Positions 45,101 through 53,218 of a stretch of DNA of 64,000 nucleotides are shown here, one piece after another; the first letter of the stretch is position 1; every line of letters begins with the position of its first letter. The position numbers and the translations under genes are program-made. Origin of the DNA: Streptomyces sp. NBC_00287. GTDB lineage: Bacteria > Actinomycetota > Actinomycetes > Streptomycetales > Streptomycetaceae. The stretch spans positions 9,486,001 to 9,550,000 of the forward strand of contig NZ_CP108053.1 of NCBI RefSeq assembly GCF_036173105.1, in the 5' to 3' direction. The notes under the pieces are model-generated. The model saw only the letters and a program-made list of their open reading frames with translations. It did not search any database and was not told the origin of the DNA.

Positions 45101-48100
45101 CAGCCGCTGCAGCCAGGGCAGGATCAGCGCGTCAGCGCCGTCGGGGCGGTCCGGAACCCACTCGTCGACGGCCGTCACCGGGAGGAAACCGTACGGCTGC
45201 CGCCCCAGCCGGACTGTCGGCAGCGGACCGCGGCTGCGGACGTGCTCGGCCAGATGAGTCCGCACCTCCAGCCACCGGGCGAGGGCCTGGTTGCGCGCGT
45301 CATCCGGTTGCGGGCTGCCGTCGTCGAGCATGACCGATTCGCTTTGGAACGCGAACGCCAGCGCCCACCAGCTCAACTGTGACAGCGCGCCGATGGGACC
45401 GTCGCCGTCGTGCCCGGCACCCGGGCACTCCGCGAGGAACGCCGCGTCGCCGGGCCCGGGCCCGGTTCCGGTTCTGGTATCGAGTCCGAGTGCTCGTGCG
45501 AGGCGGGCGGCGTCGGTACGGTCCGCCGGCGCGGGCGCCGGGCCGGGCGGCATCGGTACCGGACGGGAAGACCACGCGGAGCGGGTCTCCGGCGTGTTGT
45601 TCGTCGGCATGCCGGGCGAGAGGAAGCCCAGTCCGTCGGTGAACGCGTGACCGTGCAGGTTTCGGCGCAGCCGTTCCGCCCCGGCCTCCGGCGGCAGGTC
45701 GCTGACCCCGATGACGAACAGCTCGTCAAGGTGGTCGCATCCCGCGGGCAAGGCCAGCACAGCACCCATGCCGGCGGCCACCGCGGCGTCGAAGTCGATC
45801 GCCCACTGCGCATGCCCGTGGTCGGGCGCGGACTCGTCGGCGGCGAGCAGGCCGAGGGGAAGCGGGTCGGGGATGGCCGTGCCGGTCTGGTCGACGACCG
45901 CCTGCCCGTCGACAAACCCCAGGAAGCGCCACTGGGCGGGCAGCGTGGACACCTCAGGAGCCCGCCTGCGTCCTGGATCCCGCACCCGAGGGGCGGGCGC
46001 GCCGGGGCGTGCGGCTCGAGTGGCCCAGGCCGCGCGCGGTGCGGCCACCGTGCGGAGCAGGGTCTGCCACGCCCGGTCGCCCGGATCGGCCCAGTAGGCG
46101 CGGGCTGCTTGGAGCTCGTGGGGAGTGAGAGCCGGCTCGAACGCGTCGATATGGATGTCGTCGGGGTAGACCCGCACCTTGATGCTGCGGTTGTCGGCGG
46201 CCCACTTCGTCTCGATGCGCACGGGCAGTAGTGCGATCGGCACGTTGGTCCGCTCGCCGAACAGGGGAGCCTCGGCGTCGAGCGCGGTGGTGAGTTGCTG
46301 ATCGGCGCTGTCGAGCTGGGTGCGCAGGACGGAGAGTTCTTCGCGCCGCTGGTCCTGGTTCTTCTCGGCCCAGCGCACGAACCCGTGGATAGTGCCACCG
46401 AAGTTCGGATGATGCGTCGGGGCCCCCATGCGCTGCCACTCGTGAATCCTGCCCAGCGTCACCTCCCTGGCGTCCACGTCGATCACCTTGATGTCGTGCT
46501 GCAGGCGAGCCGCGTCGAGCGCGCGGCGCAGCGCGAACGGGCTGGCTCGGGGAGGTAGTGGCGCAGCCAGGGAAAGGACCAACGCGTCAGGCCCGTCGAG
46601 CCGCACGATCGCCCCGTCGACACCGAGACTGAACTGGAAGCGAACGCCCGGCACTCCGACCGCCGTCAGCACGTAGACAGCCGCCGGAATGAGCGTGACC
46701 TGATGAGCGGCGCTGTGTGACAGGACTCCGGCGGACCAGCCCAACAACTCCGGCATCAGATCATGCGGCAAAGCCCGCCCGTCCACGGTGACCGCGAAGC
46801 CGGAAATGGTCAGCGTGCGCCAGGAAGCCACGGCGAACCTGGAATACCGCGGATCCAGCACGATCCGCCCGTCGGGAGTTACCGCGAAGTGGAAGTCGGC
46901 CATGCCTCTGGCGAGGATGAACATGTATTGCTGCGACGGCATCAGTGTCAGCTCGTGGACGCTGGTTCGGGACAGTGGTCCTGCGGTCCATCCCAGCAGC
47001 TCTGGATTGAGGTCGTGCGAGAGTGCCATCGCGTTGATGGTCACCTTGAATCCGTGGAGGTTCAGGGTCCGTCCGGCGACTTCGGCGAATGCGGCGTATT
47101 TGGGGTCGAGTTTGATCTGTCCGTCGGGAGTTACCGTGAAGTGGAAGTCGGTCATGCCTCTGGCGAGGATGAACATGTACTGCTGTGACGGCATCAGTGT
47201 CAGCTCGTGGACGCTGGTTCGGGACAGTGGTCCTGCGGTCCATCCCAGCAGCTCTGGATTGAGGTCGTGCGAGAGTGCCATCGCGTTGATGGTCACCTTG
47301 AATCCGTGGAGGTTCAGGGTCCGTCCGGCGACTTCGGCGAATGCGGCGTATTTGGGGTCGAGTTTGATCTGTCCGTCGGGAGTTACCGTGAAGTGGAAGT
47401 CGGTCATGCCTCTGGCGAGGATGAACATGTACTGCTGTGACGGCATCAGTGTCAGCTCGTGGACGCTGGTTCGGGACAGTGGTCCTGCGGTCCATCCCAG
47501 CAGCTCTGGATTGAGGTCGTGCGAGAGTGCCATCGCGTTGATGGTCACCTTGAATCCGTGGAGGTTCAGGGTCCGTCCGGCGACTTCGGCGAATGCGGCG
47601 TATTTGGGGTCGAGTTTGATCTGTCCGTCGGGTGTCACCGTGAAGTGGAAGTCGGCCATGCCTCTGGCGAGGATGAACATGTACTGCTGGCTGGGGATGA
47701 GGGTGAGTTCGTGGGTGGTGGCGCGTGACAGCGTGCCCGTCCCGCCGAGGAGTTCGGGTGTGAGGTCGTGGGACAGAGCCCGCGCGTCGACGGTCACCTT
47801 GAATCCGCGAATCGTCAGGGTGAGCCCGCTCACCTCCGCGAATCCGACGTGGTCGGGGTGGAGACTCACCTGGCCGTCGGGCGTCACGGTGAAACGGAAG
47901 TCCGTGAAGCCACGCGCCAGGAGGAATCCGTAGCCCTCGGCAGGGATCAGGACCAGTTCATGGGCGGTGGCGCGCGGAAGCACCGCGTCGTTTCCGTTGA
48001 GGAACGGCCGAAGGTCGTGGGAGAGGGCTCGGCCGTCGATGGTGACGGTGATTCCGTGGATGGTGAGGAGGGGTGTGCCGTTGGGGGTGGTGCTGGTGGT

Positions 48101-49951
48101 GGCGCATTGGGCGGTGGTGGGGGTGAGGGTGATGGTGCCGTCGGGGTTGAGGTCGAAGGCCGGGACGATGACTCTGGGGCCGGGGACGAATCCGTAGCCT
48201 TGGGCGGGGATGAGGACGAGTTGGTTGATGTTGGTGCGCGGTAGTTGTTCGGTGTTGCCGTTGAGGAAGGGTTCGAGGTCGTGGGAGAGGGCTCGGCCGT
48301 CGATGGTGACGGTGATTCCGTGGATGGTGAGGAGGGGTGTGCCGTTGGGGGTGGTGCTGGTGGTGGCGCATTGGGCGGTGGTGGGGGTGAGGGTGATGGT
48401 GCCGTCGGGGTTGAGGTCGAAGGCCGGGACGATGACTCTGGGGCCGGGGACGAATCCGTAGCCTTGGGCGGGGATGAGGACGAGTTGGTTGATGTTGGTG
48501 CGCGGTAGTTGTTCGGTGTTGCCGTTGAGGAAGGGTTCGAGGTCGTGGGAGAGGGCTCGGCCGTCGATGGTGACGGTGATTCCGTGGATGGTGAGGAGGG
48601 GTGTGCCGTTGGGGGTGGTGCTGGTGGTGGCGCATTGGGCGGTGGTGGGGGTGAGGGTGATGGTGCCGTCGGGGTTGAGGTCGAAGGCCGGGACGATGAC
48701 TCTGGGGCCGGGGACGAATCCGTAGCCTTGGGCGGGGATGAGGACGAGTTGGTTGATGTTGGTGCGCGGTAGTTGTTCGGTGTTGCCGTTGAGGAAGGGT
48801 TCGAGGTCGTGGGAGAGGGCTCGGCCGTCGATGGTGACGGTGATTCCGTGGATGGTGACGAGGGGTGTGCCGTCGGGGGAGACGCCGACCGAGCCGCACT
48901 GCGCCACGGTTTCGGTCAGGTGCACTGCTCCGTCGACACCTACGTCGAACAGCGGCACCACTACCCTCGGGCCGGGGACGAATCCGTACCCCTCGGCTGG
49001 CAGGAGCGTCAGCTCGTGGGCCGTGCTCCTCGCGAACTGTGCCGCGCTGCCCTTGAGGAATGCCTCCAAGTCATGCGACAGCGCCCGCCCGTCGAGCGTG
49101 ACGGGGAAGCCGCGGAGAATCAGAGTGCTGGTGCCGCGTCCTCCGAGGAAGGCGTCGTTGGCGGCGTCGTACTCGACGAACCCCTCTTGCGTGACCTGGA
49201 ATTCGAAGCGCGCCGGCCGGCCGGGGATCTGCTCGATGCCGTAGGACCCGGGGGCGAGGGCGAGCATCGGCGCGCCCGCGCCGTCGACGAGATCTGGGCT
49301 GTGCCCTGAGACAGAAAACTTGGTGAAGGTCAGACCACTGCTGTCGATTCTGATCTCGGCCATGTCGCTTCCCGCTTCTACCATCCCGCCGATCTGGAGG
49401 TGTACGCCGTCGTGCCCTTCGCCGCCCGTGAACCTCGGCTTCAGGGTGAACGCAATCGACCGGAAGAGCCCGTTGAGGCGCACGCTGCCGTCGGAATCAG
49501 TGGACTCGGTCGACTCTGGGGGTGGTTGGAACACCTTGCCCATGACCTTGTTGCCGTCGACCTTGAACTCCTTGAACTCCGTGGCGTCGCCGCTGAGCCG
49601 GGTGACCTCCGTACCCACCGGAAGATCCAGAAATTCCAGGGTCGAGGCGAGCGATCCCAGATGAAAGACGGGATCCTTCACCTCGGCATCGAATTCCACT
49701 CTGAACGAACTCCCGCCCCTGAGACCGACGATTTCCACGAGGTCCGAGGCGGGCAGCGGCGGGGTGAAGGACGCCGTATGAAAGCCTGGGAACGTCCCGT
49801 TGAGGATGACTGTGCCCAGGGGGGCCGGGTCCGTGGCCACGGTGCGCTGCCCGGTGAGCGTCACATTATGGCCGCCCAGGGTTCCGATGGCCTCGGTCTT
49901 CTCGTCGTTGTGGAACGTCCAGTCGACGAACGCGAGCCGGAGTGCTGCCAT
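42182..49951 (-). CDS. Giant 2589-aa protein with ten tandem 83-88-aa modules
   Basis: The ATG at 49949-49951 has AGGAAGG about 9 nt upstream; codons further 5' are open but unsupported. Residues 1-196 form a beta-rich domain. Met197 begins a domain (MAEIRIDSSGLTFTKFSVSG) that also exists as a separate gene upstream. About residues 270-1130 contain ten modules, each with a [DNA]xxALSHDL-type start followed by (H/N)(E/Q)LxLxP and a Tyr-rich strand. Modules 2-4 (88 aa) are identical, and modules 7 and 8 (84 aa) are identical. The remaining about 1450 residues are unlike any enzyme I know; SQLSWWALAFAFQSESVML and VRLGRQPYGFLPVTAVDEWV are typical stretches. No signal peptide is present. Confidence 0.75.
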   Translation of the reverse strand: MAALRLAFVDWTFHNDEKTEAIGTLGGHNVTLTGQRTVATDPAPLGTVILNGTFPGFHTASFTPPLPASDLVEIVGLRGGSSFRVEFDAEVKDPVFHLGSLASTLEFLDLPVGTEVTRLSGDATEFKEFKVDGNKVMGKVFQPPPESTESTDSDGSVRLNGLFRSIAFTLKPRFTGGEGHDGVHLQIGGMVEAGSDMAEIRIDSSGLTFTKFSVSGHSPDLVDGAGAPMLALAPGSYGIEQIPGRPARFEFQVTQEGFVEYDAANDAFLGGRGTSTLILRGFPVTLDGRALSHDLEAFLKGSAAQFARSTAHELTLLPAEGYGFVPGPRVVVPLFDVGVDGAVHLTETVAQCGSVGVSPDGTPLVTIHGITVTIDGRALSHDLEPFLNGNTEQLPRTNINQLVLIPAQGYGFVPGPRVIVPAFDLNPDGTITLTPTTAQCATTSTTPNGTPLLTIHGITVTIDGRALSHDLEPFLNGNTEQLPRTNINQLVLIPAQGYGFVPGPRVIVPAFDLNPDGTITLTPTTAQCATTSTTPNGTPLLTIHGITVTIDGRALSHDLEPFLNGNTEQLPRTNINQLVLIPAQGYGFVPGPRVIVPAFDLNPDGTITLTPTTAQCATTSTTPNGTPLLTIHGITVTIDGRALSHDLRPFLNGNDAVLPRATAHELVLIPAEGYGFLLARGFTDFRFTVTPDGQVSLHPDHVGFAEVSGLTLTIRGFKVTVDARALSHDLTPELLGGTGTLSRATTHELTLIPSQQYMFILARGMADFHFTVTPDGQIKLDPKYAAFAEVAGRTLNLHGFKVTINAMALSHDLNPELLGWTAGPLSRTSVHELTLMPSQQYMFILARGMTDFHFTVTPDGQIKLDPKYAAFAEVAGRTLNLHGFKVTINAMALSHDLNPELLGWTAGPLSRTSVHELTLMPSQQYMFILARGMTDFHFTVTPDGQIKLDPKYAAFAEVAGRTLNLHGFKVTINAMALSHDLNPELLGWTAGPLSRTSVHELTLMPSQQYMFILARGMADFHFAVTPDGRIVLDPRYSRFAVASWRTLTISGFAVTVDGRALPHDLMPELLGWSAGVLSHSAAHQVTLIPAAVYVLTAVGVPGVRFQFSLGVDGAIVRLDGPDALVLSLAAPLPPRASPFALRRALDAARLQHDIKVIDVDAREVTLGRIHEWQRMGAPTHHPNFGGTIHGFVRWAEKNQDQRREELSVLRTQLDSADQQLTTALDAEAPLFGERTNVPIALLPVRIETKWAADNRSIKVRVYPDDIHIDAFEPALTPHELQAARAYWADPGDRAWQTLLRTVAAPRAAWATRAARPGAPAPRVRDPGRRRAPEVSTLPAQWRFLGFVDGQAVVDQTGTAIPDPLPLGLLAADESAPDHGHAQWAIDFDAAVAAGMGAVLALPAGCDHLDELFVIGVSDLPPEAGAERLRRNLHGHAFTDGLGFLSPGMPTNNTPETRSAWSSRPVPMPPGPAPAPADRTDAARLARALGLDTRTGTGPGPGDAAFLAECPGAGHDGDGPIGALSQLSWWALAFAFQSESVMLDDGSPQPDDARNQALARWLEVRTHLAEHVRSRGPLPTVRLGRQPYGFLPVTAVDEWVPDRPDGADALILPWLQRLRHHWRGALAPGWIPRVTDGTPADRIAADILSRLPVSNDFVIRRETTSRGGHEKWDGISKRAPGPTVAVAGVRSGVRWTIPSELISNLSWTSDSTEPDYSLVPKRLAPNADKYPALFDASRRHLIDAVAVLRNQLPDEQYVARWPLTPEGFPSPDRKPTIFRNFHFNTAAQKPSDFVPLMLNGDSRDVFMTHRDVFGDSTDIAFTIPHTVDRLVVLRQQGGPTVEADAARLIASVQQGLPEVDAMAAGLQALAGVAASEFLPLSFELLDVYSHRWDAWATSLATKRLSETRAAGTTGIRFGGYGWVENLYPGSAKPSDGYVHAPSLHHAATAAVLRSGYLAHRDEAPPPVDGLPQPPDGADGALSPLAVDLTSRRARTARWLLSGVRRGQNLGALLGYRFERALHDAELDREKDKFRRTFPAPVAPEPATGQPDPELWKRSSQAIAARNVVDGIALARAHAAGTVDRLLAANERPAADPLVLPLLNDLLDALDAVSDLLLAESVHQLVGGNPMRAGLAADTLGSGQHVPDRFDVLRTPHRGRAITHRIAAVLPADPPRPAGWGADLFSALEPRVDAWAAGLLGPAAAWKLAGTIKDGSVSRPFDVTLERIGFSALGLVLDAAGSTHRRLYARLGQLTQISATEVEFTRGWDELRAVAGRIQGLLAGAGPLLPAHVLDDQIGQSDLPAPDNEEVRRRVAGFVAGLADAGLRNILGIEGDLTRLKALAADATAPGWLGNVTRVLGELLGTALPLTALLPGVALPASATGTSGAAVADWVRRFGTVRPAVRTWHETLLLAGARAGRPCRLSASQLPRGGAWIGGTFEPLKRPSTRRHLVCHTPADLPAGKPIAGIVFDEWAEVLPGADALAATKTGQDPVPVESELTGVAFHFDRPDAKAPQAVLIAVPPNPVRGWTADGLALVVRDTLELAKMRTVDLADLPLIDDILPACRVGDFGSTALASMLEDFWIELAEE
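46900..47690. repeat. 252-bp tandem repeats inside the giant gene
   Basis: About three copies of a 252-bp unit (84 codons, frame preserved) lie here, starting with the phrase GCCTCTGGCGAGGATGAAC at about 46904, 47156, 47408 and 47660 on the plus strand. The two middle copies appear identical and the outer ones differ by few bases. They encode modules 6-9 (MALSHDLNPELLGWTAGPLS and FHFTVTPDGQIKLDPKYAAF). Such identity means recent duplication or gene conversion. Confidence 0.85.
48013..48860. repeat. 264-bp tandem repeats inside the giant gene, G-rich on the plus strand
   Basis: A 264-bp unit (88 codons) is repeated about 3.2 times with no differences seen, for example GTGATTCCGTGGATGGTGA at about 48049, 48313, 48577 and 48841. 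It encodes modules 2-4 (RALSHDLEPFLNGNTEQLPR and GFVPGPRVIVPAFDLNPDGT). The plus strand is strikingly G- and T-rich (runs such as GGTGGTGGGGGTGAGGGTGA), which is unusual even for this genome and could allow G-quadruplex or slipped structures. Confidence 0.9.
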
Positions 49952-50074
49952 TTGTCTCGGCCTTCCTGACGATCTGGCCCAGGTGAGCCAGTGGCAAGAG
50001 GAACGGCCTTGCCTCATGGCCGGGCAGTGTTCTGCCTATTGGGCACCTTGATGAGATGCGCGGCTCCCGGGGCC

Positions 50075-50290
50075 TTACCCGACCTGGGCGGCGTCGTACG
50101 CGACGATCCCCTCTTGCGTGACCTGGAATTCGAAGCGCGCCGGCCGGCCGGGGACCTGCTCGATGCCGTAGACCCCGGGGGCGAGGGCGAGCACCGGCAC
50201 GCCCGCGCCGTCGACGAGATCTGGGCTGTGCCCTGAGACAGAAAACTTGGTGAAGGTCAGACCACTGCTGTCAATTCTGATCTCGGCCAT
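50075..50290 (-). CDS. 71-aa stand-alone paralogue of a segment of the giant protein
   Basis: The ATG at 50288-50290 has AGGGAAG 4-5 nt upstream. The product begins MAEIRIDSSGLTFTKFSVSG and continues with HSPDLVDGAGVPVLALAPGV and RPARFEFQVTQEGIVAYDA, nearly identical to residues 197-267 of the giant protein encoded directly downstream. The DNA around the start (GGGAAGCGACATGGCCGAGAT in 20-base windows) is shared with the internal site at 49363. It is either a small functional subunit or a duplicated piece from the fusion that built the giant gene. Confidence 0.7.
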   Translation of the reverse strand: MAEIRIDSSGLTFTKFSVSGHSPDLVDGAGVPVLALAPGVYGIEQVPGRPARFEFQVTQEGIVAYDAAQVG

Positions 50291-50587
50291 GTCGCTTCCC
50301 TGTCGCTCTGAACATCCGGGAAGACGTCCCGACGACGGAGATGTCCCGACAACTCCGTGTCGCGCCCGAGGAAGGGGGGCACAGAGCCGATGTTTGGGTG
50401 TTGCGCCCAGCCGAGGCGGTGACTGCACGCGCCGATCTGCTCATGTCTTCACATTCCAGGATGTCACGGCGACCTCCGGTCGCAACACGGATCAACGCCG
50501 CCGAGCGCGGTGCACTCGGCTGTGCGAGCATCGTGTCGGCGACGCGACGTGTGAATCCACCAGGCAAGATTCCTGACGTGCGGCGGG
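50291..50587. other. Intergenic region, no gene seen
   Basis: About 300 bases upstream of the 71-aa gene and the giant-protein operon. No frame reads as a plausible protein. The promoter for the leftward operon should lie here or between 49952 and 50074, but no box is convincing by eye. Confidence 0.4.
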
Positions 50588-50704
50588 TTATAGGTCGAGA
50601 GTGGTCCGTGCCTTGTTGGCGGCGCGCTCGTAGAAGAGGCTGGCTAGCTGCGAAGAACCTCCGCCAACTTGGAAGAAGGCGTAAGACAGGGCAACGCTCT
50701 CGCC
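50588..50704 (-). pseudogene. 3' part of a secreted-protein gene split by an IS1111-type element
   Basis: The minus strand reads GESVALSYAFFQVGGGSSQL and ASLFYERAANKARTTLDL before a stop at 50588. If bases 50705-52194 are removed, this joins in frame to the N-terminal part at 52195-52821 through EQLGESVALSY. It is therefore the displaced C-terminus of that gene. Confidence 0.75.
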
Positions 50705-50800
50705 TAGACCGTATGGAGAACCGGCGCCTCGCTCGCAAGTTGGCGCGGGTTGCCGCCACTCTGAGTGGCGGTAGAGCCGCAATTGCGGGAGGTGCCGGTC

Positions 50801-51883
50801 ATGTTCGAGCGTACGTATGCCGGGCTGGATGTTCACGCCCGTTCCGTCGTCGGGGCCGCGATCGATGGAGTATCCGGGGAGATCCGGTCGCTGCGGCTGG
50901 CGCCGGAAACGGACGCGGTGGTGGCCTGGGCGGCGTCGCTGCCGGGTCCGGTGGCGGCAGCGTATGAGGCCGGGCCGACCGGGTTCGGCCTGGCCAGGGC
51001 GTTGCTGGCGGCGGGCGTGCGGTGCGTGGTGGTCGCACCGTCGAAGGTCGAACGGCCGCCGGGTGACCGGGTCAAGACCGACCGGAGGGATGCCGAGCGG
51101 CTGGCGAGGCTGCTGCGGATCGGGGAACTCCCGGCCGTGCGGGTGCCCACCGAGGCGGAGGAAGCCGCGCGGGATCTTGTGCGGGCCCGCGAGGACGTGC
51201 GCGGAGATCTGATGCGGGCCCGCCACCGGCTCTCCAAGTTACTGCTGCGCCACGGCCTGGTGTGGCAGGGCTCGGCCTGGACGCAGGAGCACGAGTGCTG
51301 GCTGCGCTCGCTCTCCTTCGACCGGCTCGGCGTGCAGCTGGCTTTCGACGAAGCCTTCGACGCCGTGCTGAACACGCATGCCCGCCGCGGGCGGCTGGAC
51401 GGGGCCATCGAGCAGATGGCCGCCGTCTCGCCGTTTGCGCCGGTGGTGGGGCGGCTGGGGTGCCTGCGCGGCGTCAGCACACTGACCGCCTTCGGTCTGG
51501 CCGTCGAGGTCGGCGACTGGCACCGGTTCACCGGCGCCACCATCGGCTCCTATCTGGGACTGGTGCCCTCGGAAGCCTCCAGCGGCCAGCGCCGGGCGCA
51601 GGGCCCGATCACCAAGACCGGCAACAGCCACGCCCGCCGGCTGCTGGTGGAGGCGTCCTGGCACCACCGCAAGCGGTACCGTCTGGGCCGCGAGCTGATG
51701 CGCCGCCAGGCCGGTCAGCCGCCCGCCGTCCGGGACCGGGCCGAGCGCGGCAACCGGCGCCTTAACCAGCGGTGGAAGCGATTCGACGCCCGCGACAAGC
51801 GGCCCACCATCGCCGCCGTGGCCGTCGCCCGCGAACTGGCCGGATGGTGCTGGAGCCTGGCCGTGATGGACGAGCCGTCCTGA
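50801..51883 (+). CDS. IS110/IS1111-family transposase
   Basis: A 360-aa transposase that looks intact. The ATG at 50801 has GGGAGGT about 8 nt upstream. The RuvC-like domain shows YAGLDVHARSVVGAAID, YEAGPTGFGLARALL and DRVKTDRRDAERLARLL, which supply the DEDD acids. The C-terminal domain has LRGVSTLTAFGLAVEVGDW and LGLVPSEASSGQRRAQGPIT with the candidate serine. It is clearly different from the other IS110-family enzyme at 22140-23207 and belongs to the IS1111-like branch (TDRRDAxRLA signature). Confidence 0.9.
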   Translation: MFERTYAGLDVHARSVVGAAIDGVSGEIRSLRLAPETDAVVAWAASLPGPVAAAYEAGPTGFGLARALLAAGVRCVVVAPSKVERPPGDRVKTDRRDAERLARLLRIGELPAVRVPTEAEEAARDLVRAREDVRGDLMRARHRLSKLLLRHGLVWQGSAWTQEHECWLRSLSFDRLGVQLAFDEAFDAVLNTHARRGRLDGAIEQMAAVSPFAPVVGRLGCLRGVSTLTAFGLAVEVGDWHRFTGATIGSYLGLVPSEASSGQRRAQGPITKTGNSHARRLLVEASWHHRKRYRLGRELMRRQAGQPPAVRDRAERGNRRLNQRWKRFDARDKRPTIAAVAVARELAGWCWSLAVMDEPS

Positions 51884-52194
51884 CCCCATCCGGCCTGCAA
51901 GCCGCCGGTGGGAGACCGGCGCTGGACGGGCAGCGCGAGGAGGACCCGCGGCACAGCTATGAGCAGCCCCGCCGGAGATCGGTGCGGCCACGCTCGACCC
52001 TAGACCCGCGGAACACTCCCGACGCACAACCGGTCATGCGGTACCCAACCCGCGCATATCAGTCTGACCGCGCGTCGAGCCGACACGCCTCACTACACGC
52101 CCTCTCCCACCGGCCCAACAACACGAAGACCAGGCCCGGCACCTGAATGTCGAGCCGGACACCGCACGTCCCTTGACACCCAGGCCCTCCATAT
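51884..52194 (+). ncRNA. Candidate bridge-RNA region of the IS1111-type element
   Basis: These 311 bases between the transposase stop and the right end have no convincing frame. In IS110-family elements the structured bridge RNA is encoded in a non-coding end, and for IS1111-type members this is the 3' end. Local complementary stretches exist (for example GGCCTGCAAGCC at 51893-51904), but I could not fold the region. The call rests on family knowledge and position. Confidence 0.4.
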
Positions 52195-52821
52195 CAGCTG
52201 TTCGATCGCGATGTAGCCGTTGACGAGCACCCCGTGATGCCTAGCGTCCATGCGCACAGCGGACGAGTCCGGACCGCCGAAGCGGATCGGCGTCAGCGAA
52301 AACTTGATCGTTTGACCGGCAGATACAAGGCTGATGGCGTCGCAGGATTCCAGAGCATGCTTGGCCTGCGCATAGGCGGCGTCGAGAGCGGAGGGCGGCC
52401 CGGCCGTCAGTGCCTCAAACACGGAGGCCTGTCCATCCCGGCTAGCGAATGCAGCCACGGCCTGAGGATGTTCCGAGTAGCTGTCGCCTTTCTCTTCCTC
52501 TCCGTTCAGCAGTTGCGCCAAGGGCTTGCAGCCTTCGAATCTGGGGTCTTTTTCTCTATTCTCGGGCCTGGACGGCGAGGGGCTGGCGGTCGGCCGCTGT
52601 ATGAAGGCTGGTCCCAGCTCGTCGGCTTTCAGCAGAGCCGACTGCAGCTGGTCAGGGTCAGGAAGGCTCACGGTGGGAGCTGGCGAGGCGACTATCTGCG
52701 CCGATGCGCCGGCCGACGTCTCCGCCAGCGCAGAAGCCGTGCCATTGCCGGCACTGACCAGGCCCATGATGCACGCGAATGCCGCAACTCTGATCATCCG
52801 ACCAGTGCGAACGCTTCTCAT
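52195..52821 (-). pseudogene. Secreted sensor-like or lipoprotein-like gene, interrupted
   Basis: The ATG at 52819-52821 starts a signal peptide (MIRVAAFACIMGLVSAGNGT region, Ala-rich cleavage zone) followed by PDPDQLQSALLKADELGPAF, ENREKDPRFEGCKPLAQLLN and VNGYIAIEQL. These are features of Streptomyces secreted proteins resembling the extracellular PknH-like sensor domain, with two conserved Cys (in FEGCK and LESCDA). The IS1111-type element cuts it after EQL; the remaining 38 residues are at 50588-50704. The gene is therefore inactivated unless the element excises. Confidence 0.7.
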
Positions 52822-53218
52822 TGTGCCTCCCGTGACCTTGACGGGGTGGTCAGCGGGCCGGGCGGGGGGCCAGGCCCCGAAGTCAAAGGTAGACCCCGGG
52901 ATCCCACAGCCGACGCCGAAGGCGACTCACTGTGCGTGGGGGCCAGCTTCGGCATCGATCCGGCAGGTCCGTCCCCCGTGGGTTTGGGGAGCAGCGGCTG
53001 GCGGAGTTCCGGTCGGCGGAGGGTTTGGGACCAGAGGGGGCCCACGGTGCGCAGCACGTCAAGCGGTATCGCGCCTCTCGCTGTACGGCCTCATCCGGAC
53101 GCCGCTGAACTCGGCGTGCGATCTGGCCGGACAGCATGGCGGAACTCCTTCTTCCCGGGACCACGTGGAGGAGGCACTCGGTCGATGATCGAGCGCCGCC
53201 CCGCATTTCCGGTCGTCG
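52822..53218. other. Stretch without a convincing gene, possibly a decayed gene on the plus strand
   Basis: No full gene is visible. On the plus strand, about 52980-53090 reads FGEQRLAEFRSAEGLGPEG in one frame and about 53075-53188 reads LYGLIRTPLNSACDLAGQHG in another, followed by a stop. These look like two halves of a decayed gene of unknown family. The stretch upstream of the split secreted-protein gene should contain its promoter. Confidence 0.3.

Larger units (their letters stand above)
50705..52194 (+). mobile_element. IS110-family (IS1111-type) insertion sequence, 1.49 kb
   Basis: The ends are set by reconstruction: deleting 50705-52194 restores one continuous reading frame of a secreted protein across the junction, with an uncertainty of one or two bases because of repeated C residues. 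The element has one transposase gene and a 311-bp non-coding stretch after it (51884-52194), with only about 96 bp before it. A long 3' non-coding part is where IS1111-type elements encode their bridge RNA. No target duplication is evident, as expected for this family. Confidence 0.8.

Noticed and set aside
46900..48860. Possible CRISPR array because of regular spacing of identical repeats
   Set aside because: Units are 252 and 264 bp and coding throughout, with no short repeat-spacer pattern and no cas genes.
46788..49244. Rightward open frames with perfect internal repeats over the giant gene arrays
   Set aside because: They are antisense readings of the repeated modules, kept open only because the 252- and 264-bp units are multiples of three.
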